From NCBI GenBank assembly GCA_938003725.1, contig CALKXX010000175.1:1-8041 (forward strand): a stretch of DNA of 8,041 bases. The letters are read 5' to 3'. The stretch is from an uncultured Sphingomonadaceae bacterium. Its GTDB lineage: Bacteria; Pseudomonadota; Alphaproteobacteria; Sphingomonadales; Sphingomonadaceae. Made by a program: the position numbers and the translations under genes. Positions 1 through 6,573 of this stretch are shown one piece after another (positions within the stretch are counted from its first letter, which is position 1; each line of letters starts with the position of its first letter). The notes beneath the pieces were generated by a model. That model did not search any database. It had not been told where the DNA came from and saw nothing but the letters and a program-made list of their open reading frames with translations.

Positions 1-1377
1 CAACTGTTCCACCGTTGGCACAAAACCGTTAGAATAAAATGGATCGGTCCCGAAATTATAGGCACCGTGCCCAGCGAACATCAAATGCTCTTCAACCGGC
101 GCGCCGTGCACAATTTCCTGCAGGCTTTTCTGGATACAGAAACTGCGCGGATCAGCAAGCCGGCCGGTGGAGAAATTATCATGATCTTTCCAGGCAGAGA
201 ACCCGCAATGCGAGAGGCATCCCATACAATCCGCCTGATCCTTGCGGATCATCTTCGCTTCATCCGGTTTTGCGAATATCAATGTGTTGTCGGGTGTTTT
301 CAACGCCATCGTGAAACCGAGACCATCCCATTCACGGGCGCGCAAAAGATCTTTGCGGGCCACCCAGAAGTTCTTACCCTTTATTCCCACATCCAATTGG
401 TGGGTATGTTCACCTGCTTTTTCCGTCGAATAGGGAATTTGCCGTTCCGACCGGGCTTCCAAGCTGCGTAAAAATTTGTTGCGCACTGCCGAGCTGTAAA
501 AGCCGGTAGGCGAGAATTTATGCAGAAGGATGTCCCCTTCTTTGATCTTTATAAGCTCGCTCTTCCAGCTTTCCGGAATCGGGCTTTCTTTTGTCAAAAG
601 CGGCCGCGTTCCAAATTGAAAGGCAATCTGCCCCAACTCTTCGCTGTCGATCCAGTTTTCCCAATCACGTAAATGCCAAACACCACCAGCCATGATGATT
701 GGGACGCTGTCTGCAATCCCCTCTCCGCGCATCGTTTCGCGCAATGCTTTGACTCGAGGGTAGGGATCTTCGGGACTGCGCGGGTCTTCTGCGTTAGACA
801 AACCGTTATGGCCGCCGGCCAACCAGGGATCCTCATATACAACCGCCGCCATCAGGTCGGGTACCTTGCGATAAGCGCGTTTCCACAACGCCCGAAAAGC
901 ACGGGCAGAACTTATGATCGGCAGATAGTTTACGCCATATTGCTGAGCAATTGCCGACAATTTATAGGGCATTCCGGCGCCGCAAGTGACCCCTGCAACC
1001 ATGCCTTTGGTTTGCTCCAGCACACAGTGGAGCACCTGTGGCGCTCCGCCCATTTCCCAGAGCACATTGATATTGATAGCGCCCTTGCCATTCGATATCT
1101 CAAACGCCTTCGTCACCTGTGCAACAGCACCGTCAATCGCATATTTTATAAGCTCTTCATGACGCTCGCCGCGCTTGGCACCATGATAGATTTGCGGAAT
1201 GACATTGCCTTCGTCATCATAACTATCGGCGTTTACTGCAGATACGGTTCCAATGCCGCCGGCTGCCGCCCAGGCACCGGAACTTGCATGATTTGTGGCT
1301 GCGACCCCTTTACCACCTTCTATCAACGGCCAGACCTCCTGACCGTTATAGACAATGGGTTTAACCCCTTTGAACAA
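1..1377 (-). CDS. Nitronate monooxygenase-family FMN flavoprotein with C-terminal cysteine cluster (3' end cut by window edge)
   Basis: An uninterrupted reading frame of 459 codons runs off the left edge without a stop. The protein resembles the nitronate monooxygenase / 2-nitropropane dioxygenase family, FMN-dependent TIM-barrel enzymes that oxidise nitronates or reduce enoyl substrates; the real substrate is unknown. Visible landmarks are the N-terminal ATNHASSGAWAAAGGIGTVSA stretch (about residues 27-47), GVTCGAGMP around C132, IIMAGGVW at 227-234 and FGTRP at 255-259, the last two fitting the FMN phosphate-binding part of the barrel. Classical members have roughly 320-380 residues, so about 100 residues are extra; these contain C384, C387, C391 and C414 (CX2CX3CX22C). 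The start is TTG at 1377: an in-frame TAG lies just upstream, no ATG or GTG lies between, AGGAG sits six bases ahead, and residue 2 onward (FKGVKPIVYNG) looks like a normal family N-terminus. It is the third leftward gene, 80 bases after the glycosyltransferase. Family is confident; reaction is not. Confidence 0.88.
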   Translation of the reverse strand, partial: MFKGVKPIVYNGQEVWPLIEGGKGVAATNHASSGAWAAAGGIGTVSAVNADSYDDEGNVIPQIYHGAKRGERHEELIKYAIDGAVAQVTKAFEISNGKGAININVLWEMGGAPQVLHCVLEQTKGMVAGVTCGAGMPYKLSAIAQQYGVNYLPIISSARAFRALWKRAYRKVPDLMAAVVYEDPWLAGGHNGLSNAEDPRSPEDPYPRVKALRETMRGEGIADSVPIIMAGGVWHLRDWENWIDSEELGQIAFQFGTRPLLTKESPIPESWKSELIKIKEGDILLHKFSPTGFYSSAVRNKFLRSLEARSERQIPYSTEKAGEHTHQLDVGIKGKNFWVARKDLLRAREWDGLGFTMALKTPDNTLIFAKPDEAKMIRKDQADCMGCLSHCGFSAWKDHDNFSTGRLADPRSFCIQKSLQEIVHGAPVEEHLMFAGHGAYNFGTDPFYSNGFVPTVEQL

Positions 1378-1383
1378 TGAATT

Positions 1384-1388
1384 CTCCT
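1384..1388 (-). promoter_or_regulatory. Ribosome binding site deciding a TTG start
   Basis: On the minus strand AGGAG lies six bases before the TTG at 1377. With the in-frame TAG three codons before the TTG, it fixes the non-ATG start of the flavoprotein gene. It is the clearest Shine-Dalgarno sequence in the window. Confidence 0.8.
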
Positions 1389-1457
1389 ATTTGCCCGTCA
1401 GCGGCATATACAGTGCTGATCCAAATTGCTTGCAAAAAAACGCATCTCACGAGCAAT

Positions 1458-2603
1458 CTAATTTTTATTACCGAAATCGCTTCGACCAAGCGCCCGGCCG
1501 TATAACATCGAATAGCGCGCCAACATCTTGCTTTCATTATATTCTGCTTGTGCCCTAATCCGGTTTTGCGCGCCAACGTCCTGACGCAATTGTTCATGTT
1601 GCACCAGCGTCGTTAGCGCCTCGACAAGCTGTTTCTCATCGGAGGCGGGTTTGATAAATCCCTGATTCGGCTGAGACACCATTGACATCACATCCCCAAC
1701 ATCGGTCGACACAACGGGCAATCCGGCCGCCATCGCTTCAATCAGAGATATAGGGAATTGTTCGCTGTCCGAGGATAGCGCAAAGATGTCGAACAAACCG
1801 ACATAGCGTGCCGGATTGTTCAAAAACCCAGGCATCAACAGTCTATCAGCCATGCCGCATTTCTGCGCTTCTGCTTCAATCTTCGCTTTTTCGGGACCCT
1901 CACCAACAATGATCAATCGCACATTGTCGCCCGCAGCGGCACAGGCCCTGACCAGCCGCGGCAAATTTTTGATCGTCCGCAGTCCGGCCAATGTGCCGAC
2001 AACCACCTCGCCTTTCTGTTTTTTATATCCTGGAAGCGCACCGCGTTGCGGTTTTTTCTCAAACCGCTTTACGTCAATACCATTGGGGATACGTTGCACC
2101 TTTCCATCAGGTTGCTTCCACACTGACTTCGCGATCTGCTCCAGTCGTTCAGACGGTACAACCAGCGATTGGCTCGCCCCCAAAGCAAACATCCGGAACA
2201 TGTTGCGTTTCCAGTTGAGCTTCTTTTGCTCATCCTCGTTAAAACCATCTTCATGATGGATCAGCGGTGGCAGTCCCTCAACTCGGCTAAACAGCGTCCG
2301 TGCCATCACACCGTCCATTGAACCCCAATTATAGGATAATATAAGATCAAATCTGCGAAAATAAGCGATCAACTCGCGATATCGGCCTAACCCCGGTTTT
2401 CCGGCCAATGACGGCGCATCCTTTGGAAACTCAACCTTTACCTTAGCATCCAAAGCATCTCTCGCCGACAAACTGTCCGGTTCGGCTGATAATATCGTAT
2501 GTTCCGCCTGTACGCCGAAATGATTCATAAGGCGCACCGCTCGTGCTTCCTTGCCGCCCAAATTGAAGGTGCTGTGTAGATGCAGGATTTTCGCTGACTT
2601 CAT
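1458..2603 (-). CDS. Glycosyltransferase, GT4-like (GT-B fold)
   Basis: A 381-residue cytosolic protein with the two-domain layout of GT-B retaining glycosyltransferases. The N-terminal acceptor domain opens with KILHLHSTFNLGGKEARAV (residues 4-22), whose glycine-rich loop is typical of the family. The C-terminal nucleotide-sugar domain shows RIPNGID (171-177), GTLAGLRTIKN (203-213, with R209 and K212 where donor-phosphate ligands are expected), VGEGPE (233-238), and the EX7E motif E281...E289 followed by AMAAGLPVVSTDVGD (290-304). No signal peptide or membrane segment is visible. It should move a sugar from a nucleotide donor to an unknown acceptor, perhaps a surface glycan or glycolipid. 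Its ATG overlaps the stop of the upstream hydrolase gene by one base (TAATG), so the two are probably one transcript with coupled translation. It ends with TAG 80 bases before the flavoprotein start. Donor and acceptor cannot be read from the sequence. Confidence 0.92.
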   Translation of the reverse strand: MKSAKILHLHSTFNLGGKEARAVRLMNHFGVQAEHTILSAEPDSLSARDALDAKVKVEFPKDAPSLAGKPGLGRYRELIAYFRRFDLILSYNWGSMDGVMARTLFSRVEGLPPLIHHEDGFNEDEQKKLNWKRNMFRMFALGASQSLVVPSERLEQIAKSVWKQPDGKVQRIPNGIDVKRFEKKPQRGALPGYKKQKGEVVVGTLAGLRTIKNLPRLVRACAAAGDNVRLIIVGEGPEKAKIEAEAQKCGMADRLLMPGFLNNPARYVGLFDIFALSSDSEQFPISLIEAMAAGLPVVSTDVGDVMSMVSQPNQGFIKPASDEKQLVEALTTLVQHEQLRQDVGAQNRIRAQAEYNESKMLARYSMLYGRALGRSDFGNKN

Positions 2604-3466
2604 TAGGCTATCCGTTTGAGCAATTGGGCGATGGCATCAAGGCTGACTGGCTCCTCCAGCGTTGGCGCATGCCCTACCCTCGGCACCGTCACCAATATAC
2701 CCTGATCAAGTTTTTCCAACATTTGACGAGCGACCGTTTCACTGAACAAATCCGACAATTCTCCGCGCAAAACCAAGGTGGGAATCGATTCCAGTGCCTC
2801 CAGCGCTTTCCACAACGCACCGCTGCCACCGCCTTTAGAGTCAAATGGCTCTGCGATCTTCATGTCATAGTCCAGTTTTATGCGTCCGGAGCTATTCATG
2901 GCGTATAATTTCTTCGCTAACGCGATCCAGTCTTTCAGCGTAAAGTCGGGGAAGATATCGCTACTGCTGTCCGCCATATCTCGCGCAGCGTGGGCCCAGG
3001 TTTCAAAGCTTCGTCCCTGCCCAACGGAATCCGCGATCCTTTGCAAACCGGTTGGATCAGTTTCCGGACCGATGTCATTCAACAAAGCGCCAGCGACGCG
3101 GCCGGGATGTGCGGATGCCATGACCATAGTCACAATCCCCCCCAGCGAAGTGCCAAAGAACACTGCTTTGGGGAGTGCCAAATAATCCATCAATGCGGCG
3201 ATGTCGGCTATATAGGTTTTGGGGTGATAAGTCGCTGTATCTTTGGCATATTCGCTCATACCGCGGCCGCGCAGATTGACCATGATAATCCGTCGATCAC
3301 CGCTTAACCAATCGCCAAGATGAGCGAAATCGCGGGCGTTGCGTGTCAGACCCGGCACACAGATAATCGGCGTGGCATCGCTGTCCGAGGGGTAATCCCG
3401 GCAATGCAATTTCAAGCCATCTTCGGACTTCCAGTAGACGTCCTCATATTTTTCCGATTGCGACAT
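2603..3466 (-). CDS. Alpha/beta-fold hydrolase
   Basis: A 287-residue soluble hydrolase with a complete predicted catalytic triad: S107 in the nucleophile elbow GTSLGG (105-110), D239 in RGELSDLFS (234-242) and H266 in VGHAPTLEEP (264-273). The VPGLTRNARDF stretch (37-47) supplies the oxyanion-hole loop after strand beta-3. A cap region of roughly residues 130-215 begins with LNDIGPE, a pattern I associate with an uncharacterised proteobacterial hydrolase group. It may be an esterase or related C-O/C-C hydrolase; the substrate is unknown. It appears to be first in the leftward operon: its TAA overlaps the glycosyltransferase ATG, while upstream lies only the 62-base spacer shared with the divergent SelO gene. 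No convincing Shine-Dalgarno sequence precedes its ATG, and the bases just upstream are A-rich. Family assignment is secure. Confidence 0.92.
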   Translation of the reverse strand: MSQSEKYEDVYWKSEDGLKLHCRDYPSDSDATPIICVPGLTRNARDFAHLGDWLSGDRRIIMVNLRGRGMSEYAKDTATYHPKTYIADIAALMDYLALPKAVFFGTSLGGIVTMVMASAHPGRVAGALLNDIGPETDPTGLQRIADSVGQGRSFETWAHAARDMADSSSDIFPDFTLKDWIALAKKLYAMNSSGRIKLDYDMKIAEPFDSKGGGSGALWKALEALESIPTLVLRGELSDLFSETVARQMLEKLDQGILVTVPRVGHAPTLEEPVSLDAIAQLLKRIA

Positions 3467-3528
3467 TTTTTAGTCAGGACCCTGCATAATGACTTGCTGC
3501 ACATCCGATTAGCGGCCACTCTTCAAAA
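3467..3528. promoter_or_regulatory. Divergent promoter spacer between hydrolase operon and SelO gene
   Basis: Sixty-two bases separate two start codons facing opposite ways, so promoters for both directions must lie here or reach into the genes. I see a CATAAT (-10-like, plus strand, 3485-3490) but no -35 at proper distance, and no convincing box pair on the minus strand. Neither neighbouring gene has a recognisable Shine-Dalgarno sequence. The role is inferred from position only. Confidence 0.4.
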
Positions 3529-4932
3529 ATGCCATATAAACCGCAATCAGACCCAAAAAGCTCTGCATATCAGGCCGATATCCGCATCACCGATCTTGGC
3601 GACAAGATTGGAGATCCGGTGCGAGCTGCTGACACTCCAAAACATATTTTGCGTTTCCGCAACGATCGCTGGGATAAAAGCGTCGGATTGAATGATCTTG
3701 ATGACAAAAAATGGATTGATCATTTCGGCAAATTTGAACCGCTTCCGGAAAACCTGAACCCACCTCTGGCGCTGCGTTACCACGGGCATCAGTTTCGAAA
3801 CTATAATCCTGAGATCGGCGATGGCCGCGGCTTTTTGTTTGCGCAGATGCGAGACCATGAAAATCGTTTGATGGACCTTGGAACCAAAGGCTCGGGGACA
3901 ACACCATGGAGTCGCACCGGAGACGGCAAACTCACGTTGAAAGGTGCAGTACGCGAGATTCTGGCGACCGAAATGCTGGAAGCACTGGGCGTCGAGACAT
4001 CGAAGACCTTTTCCGTGGTGGAAACAGGTGAGGAATTGTGGAGAGGGGACGAACCCTCACCCACGCGGTCCGCGGTTATGACCCGGCTCAATCACAGCCA
4101 TATTCGCTTTGGAACATTTCAGCGTATCGCCTTCGAAAAAAACGAGCAGTTGATGCTTAAGCTGACAGAATATTGCCTGACGCATTATTACGGCGGCGCA
4201 AAAACCAACAATCCGGCATCGGAATTATTCGAACGGGTAGTAGGCAGGACGGCCCAGCTTGCCGGTGCATATATGACCGCAGGTTTCGTCCACGGGGTCC
4301 TGAATACCGACAATATGAATATTACCGGCGAGAGTTTCGATTATGGCCCGTGGCGGTTTACCCCCTATTGGGAACCGGGATTTACCGCCGCCTATTTTGA
4401 TCAAGAAGGCCTGTATTGTTTTGGTAGACAGCCGGAGGCATTACATTGGAATCTAGCTCAATTGGCCAATGCCCTCAGACTAATAGCAGATAGTGATCCA
4501 CTGGTGGCAGCGCTGGAGAGTTTTCCTCGAAAATATGGAGAAGCGTTCACCGAACATTTTTGTTGGCGATTGGGCGTTCAGTCAGACGGCTTCGAAACCG
4601 ACAAACCCCTGATCATTGCCGCCGAAACAGCGCTTTCCTCCAAAACCGTTACCATCGATCAGTTTTTCTTTGACTGGGGACATTCATCTGCACCGCCGGT
4701 CAATGTGTATACGGATGAAGTTTTCGGGGATTTTCGAAGCCAAATGGAATTGCGTGTTCGAGCGCGCCCATCGGCCGGAGAATATTGGATGGGATCAGGA
4801 GCCTGTTCTCTCCATATTGAAGAAGTAGAGGCGACTTGGGATGCTATTGCGAAGGACGATAATTGGTCACCTCTTAACGACAAAATTGAGGCTATCCGGA
4901 CGATGGGCTCGGCACTCCGGCAAAATAACTAG
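3529..4932 (+). CDS. selO: SelO-family protein adenylyltransferase (YdiU/UPF0061 pseudokinase)
   Basis: A 467-residue SelO homologue. SelO enzymes bind ATP in a flipped orientation and transfer AMP to hydroxyl side chains of proteins; E. coli SelO is linked to the oxidative stress response. Family blocks in order: LALRYHGHQF (80-89), GDGRGFL (97-103), GTKGSGTTPWSRTGDGK (118-134), VREILATEML (141-150), HIRFGTF (191-197), HGVLNTDNMNI (255-265) and FDYGPWRF (270-277). Aligned by eye to E. coli SelO, the lysine and glutamate of the nucleotide site (K120, E143) and the metal-site residues D261, N262 and D271 are kept, so activity is plausible. The regulatory cysteine of the E. coli enzyme (C272) aligns with A287, and the C-terminus (about 400-467) is diverged and lacks the usual terminal cysteine. 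The start is the first ATG after an in-frame TGA at 3490; no Shine-Dalgarno is visible. It stands alone, divergent from the hydrolase and 119 bases before astD. Confidence 0.93.
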   Translation: MPYKPQSDPKSSAYQADIRITDLGDKIGDPVRAADTPKHILRFRNDRWDKSVGLNDLDDKKWIDHFGKFEPLPENLNPPLALRYHGHQFRNYNPEIGDGRGFLFAQMRDHENRLMDLGTKGSGTTPWSRTGDGKLTLKGAVREILATEMLEALGVETSKTFSVVETGEELWRGDEPSPTRSAVMTRLNHSHIRFGTFQRIAFEKNEQLMLKLTEYCLTHYYGGAKTNNPASELFERVVGRTAQLAGAYMTAGFVHGVLNTDNMNITGESFDYGPWRFTPYWEPGFTAAYFDQEGLYCFGRQPEALHWNLAQLANALRLIADSDPLVAALESFPRKYGEAFTEHFCWRLGVQSDGFETDKPLIIAAETALSSKTVTIDQFFFDWGHSSAPPVNVYTDEVFGDFRSQMELRVRARPSAGEYWMGSGACSLHIEEVEATWDAIAKDDNWSPLNDKIEAIRTMGSALRQNN

Positions 4933-4960
4933 AATTTTCGCTTTTTAGTACTGGAAAATT
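4933..4960 (+). repeat. AT-rich inverted repeat directly after the selO stop
   Basis: AATTTTC (4933-4939) and GAAAATT (4954-4960) form a perfect 7-base inverted repeat around a 14-base loop, beginning at the base after the selO TAG. The arms can be extended by ACTA/TAGT with a two-base bulge. The stem is AT-rich and lacks a following T-run, so it is a poor intrinsic terminator; a weak mRNA 3' end structure or a protein-binding site is possible. Confidence 0.3.
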
Positions 4961-4977
4961 AGTATTTGTTAACCATG

Positions 4978-5005
4978 TTGCTACTAGGCTATCAGCTTGT
5001 ATCAA
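4978..5005 (+). promoter_or_regulatory. Possible astD promoter (weak match)
   Basis: TTGCTA (4978-4983) and TATCAA (5000-5005) sit 16 bases apart, each with four of six matches to sigma-70-type -35 and -10 boxes. Transcription would begin near 5012, just before the paired hairpin sequences and about 40 bases before the TTG start. Chance matches of this quality are common, so this is only a candidate. Confidence 0.2.
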
Positions 5006-5013
5006 TAAGAAAA

Positions 5014-5034
5014 TCATCCAGTAAGGATGACTGG
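5014..5034 (+). promoter_or_regulatory. Two mutually exclusive small hairpins in the astD leader
   Basis: TCATCC (5014-5019) can pair with GGATGA (5025-5030) around AGTAA, and CCAGT (5018-5022) can pair with ACTGG (5030-5034) around a 7-base loop. The two stems share bases, so only one can form at a time. They end nine bases before the AGGG of astD. They could be an RNA switch or nested operator half-sites, or simply chance; no known riboswitch class is recognised. Confidence 0.25.
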
Positions 5035-5042
5035 GAACTAGC

Positions 5043-5046
5043 AGGG
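5043..5046 (+). promoter_or_regulatory. Ribosome binding site for the TTG start of astD
   Basis: AGGG lies five bases before TTG at 5052. An in-frame TGA at 5028-5030 leaves no ATG or GTG upstream, and the next in-frame ATG (5091) would remove the first 13 residues, including ELISTEPATG, which resembles the normal N-terminus of aldehyde dehydrogenases. Confidence 0.6.
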
Positions 5047-5051
5047 CAATC

Positions 5052-6482
5052 TTGACCGAACTTATTTCAACTGAACCTGCAACCGGCGCGATGTTGTGGA
5101 AAGGCAATGAAGGCGACGCGGATGCAATGGTCGCCAATGCTCGCCGCGCATGGCCGACTTGGGCCGCCATGCCGCTTACCAGTCGTATTGAGGCTGTGCG
5201 GCGTTATGCCAATCGCATCCGCGGTCAATCTGACCAACTGGCCGAGTTAATTGCTCGCGAAACGGGCAAGCCGATTTGGGAAGCGCGGACCGAAGTCGAA
5301 GCAGTCATCAACAAGATTGATATTTCCGTAAAGGCTTATGCCGAGCGTACTTCGCAGCGGCAATTGACCAGCCAGCCAAATATGCGTGCGGCACTGCGGC
5401 ATAAACCGCATGGCGTTCTGGCGGTACTTGGGCCTTATAATTTCCCTGCGCATTTACCAAATGGCCATATTGTACCCGCCCTGATCGCGGGCAATACCAT
5501 CATTTTTAAACCATCTGAGAAAACTCCTGCCGTAGGCGAGTTTTTGGTCGATGCTTTCAATAAATCAGGGCTACCCAACGGTGTCGTCAATATCCTGCAA
5601 GGTGGACCGTCAGTTGGGAAACAATTGACGGCAAACGAAGATTTGGACGGCGTGTTGTTCACAGGATCTGCACAGACCGGAATTGCCCTTAACCGTCAAT
5701 TTGCTGACCGCCCGGATAAGTTGCTTGCTTTGGAAATGGGGGGTAACAACCCGATCATCGTTTGGGATACCGACGATGTGCACAGCGCGGCCGTCCTGGT
5801 TGTTCAATCTGCCTATCTGACTGCAGGACAACGATGTTCTGCCGCAAGCCGGTTGATTGTCAAAGACGAACTATATGACCGTGTGGTCAAGGAAGTAAAA
5901 CGGATTGCCGATCGGCTGATCATTGATGAACCGTTCAGCAAGCCTGCTCCCTTTATGGGACCAGTGATAGATAATCAGGTGGCCGATGGTCTGACAGAGA
6001 GCTTTCTTGCCCTCATGAGTGCGGGCGGCAAGCCAATCAAGCATATGGCCCGACCAATTGATGATCGCCCTTTCCTAACGCCGGCAATTATCGACGTAAC
6101 AGACATGAAAGAGCGCCCGGATATTGAACTTTTTGGACCTATATTGCAGGTCATTCGCGTCGCCGATTTTGATGAAGCCATCGCCGAAGCGAACAACACA
6201 CGTTATGGCCTTTCTGCGTCTTTGATCGGCGGTGCAGCAACCCAATATGATCAATTCTGGTCCAGTAGCCGTGCCGGTATCGTAAACTGGAACAAGATGA
6301 CGGTGGGCGCGTCTTCCGAGGGACCGTTTGGCGGTGTCGGACTATCCGGAAATCACCGGCCCAGTGCTTATTATGCAGCAGATTATTGCGCCTATCCCGT
6401 TGTATCGATGGAAGCGGAGAATACGCGTGCTTCGATCGGAATTGGCCTGAAGGATGAGGATAAGGCGGAAGCCGACAGTTGA
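5052..6482 (+). CDS. astD: N-succinylglutamate 5-semialdehyde dehydrogenase (AstD-type aldehyde dehydrogenase)
   Basis: A 476-residue aldehyde dehydrogenase, close to the usual AstD length of about 490. AstD oxidises N2-succinylglutamate semialdehyde to N2-succinylglutamate with NAD+, the fourth step of the arginine succinyltransferase pathway. AstD-like signatures are HKPHGVLAVLGPYNFPAHLP (117-136), NGHIVPALIAGN (137-148), LALEMGGNNPIIV (225-237) and SAYLTAGQRCSAASRL (253-268). Expected catalytic residues are present: N130 (oxyanion), E228 (general base) and C262 (nucleophile); K153 in FKPSE and FTGSAQTG (203-210) belong to the NAD site, and E360 in ELFGP is the usual ribose-binding glutamate. 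It starts with TTG, supported by an AGGG and an upstream in-frame stop. The C-terminus ends in a charged tail (KDEDKAEADS). No astA, astB, astC or astE lies in the window, so the pathway role rests on sequence resemblance; another succinylated or acylated semialdehyde substrate is possible. 91 bases separate it from cobA. Confidence 0.88.
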   Translation: MTELISTEPATGAMLWKGNEGDADAMVANARRAWPTWAAMPLTSRIEAVRRYANRIRGQSDQLAELIARETGKPIWEARTEVEAVINKIDISVKAYAERTSQRQLTSQPNMRAALRHKPHGVLAVLGPYNFPAHLPNGHIVPALIAGNTIIFKPSEKTPAVGEFLVDAFNKSGLPNGVVNILQGGPSVGKQLTANEDLDGVLFTGSAQTGIALNRQFADRPDKLLALEMGGNNPIIVWDTDDVHSAAVLVVQSAYLTAGQRCSAASRLIVKDELYDRVVKEVKRIADRLIIDEPFSKPAPFMGPVIDNQVADGLTESFLALMSAGGKPIKHMARPIDDRPFLTPAIIDVTDMKERPDIELFGPILQVIRVADFDEAIAEANNTRYGLSASLIGGAATQYDQFWSSSRAGIVNWNKMTVGASSEGPFGGVGLSGNHRPSAYYAADYCAYPVVSMEAENTRASIGIGLKDEDKAEADS

Positions 6483-6573
6483 ACCAGCAAAGAAATCTGG
6501 TGAATAGTATAACTTAGGCCGCTAAAAAAACTTCTGCTTTGGAAAATATGGCGGGACCGCGCATATCCATCAC

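Noticed and set aside
673..1380. A 235-codon open frame on the plus strand, plus others at 67-471, opposite the flavoprotein gene
   Set aside because: The minus-strand frame across the same region has clear family motifs, continuous coding to the window edge and a proper ribosome binding site. The plus-strand translations show no recognisable domain.
1416..1457. T-run on the minus strand after the glycosyltransferase stop, considered as an intrinsic terminator
   Set aside because: Seven Ts are present (opposite 1434-1440) but the preceding GCTCGTGAGATGC does not form a stable stem, and ATTGCT/AGCAAT is short with a long loop enclosing the T-run.
5027..5041. Four-codon open frame (ATG...TAG) before astD as a leader peptide
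   Set aside because: It has no ribosome binding site at usable distance and codes MTGN, with no arginine or glutamate codons to link it to control of astD.
6483..6501. ACCAG/CTGGT inverted repeat just after the astD stop, considered as a terminator
   Set aside because: The stem is only five pairs with a 9-base loop and no T-run follows. It may be chance.
6505..6513. TAGTATAAC upstream of cobA as a -10 box
   Set aside because: No acceptable -35 hexamer lies 15-19 bases upstream; TTGAAC at 6479-6484 is 23 bases away.
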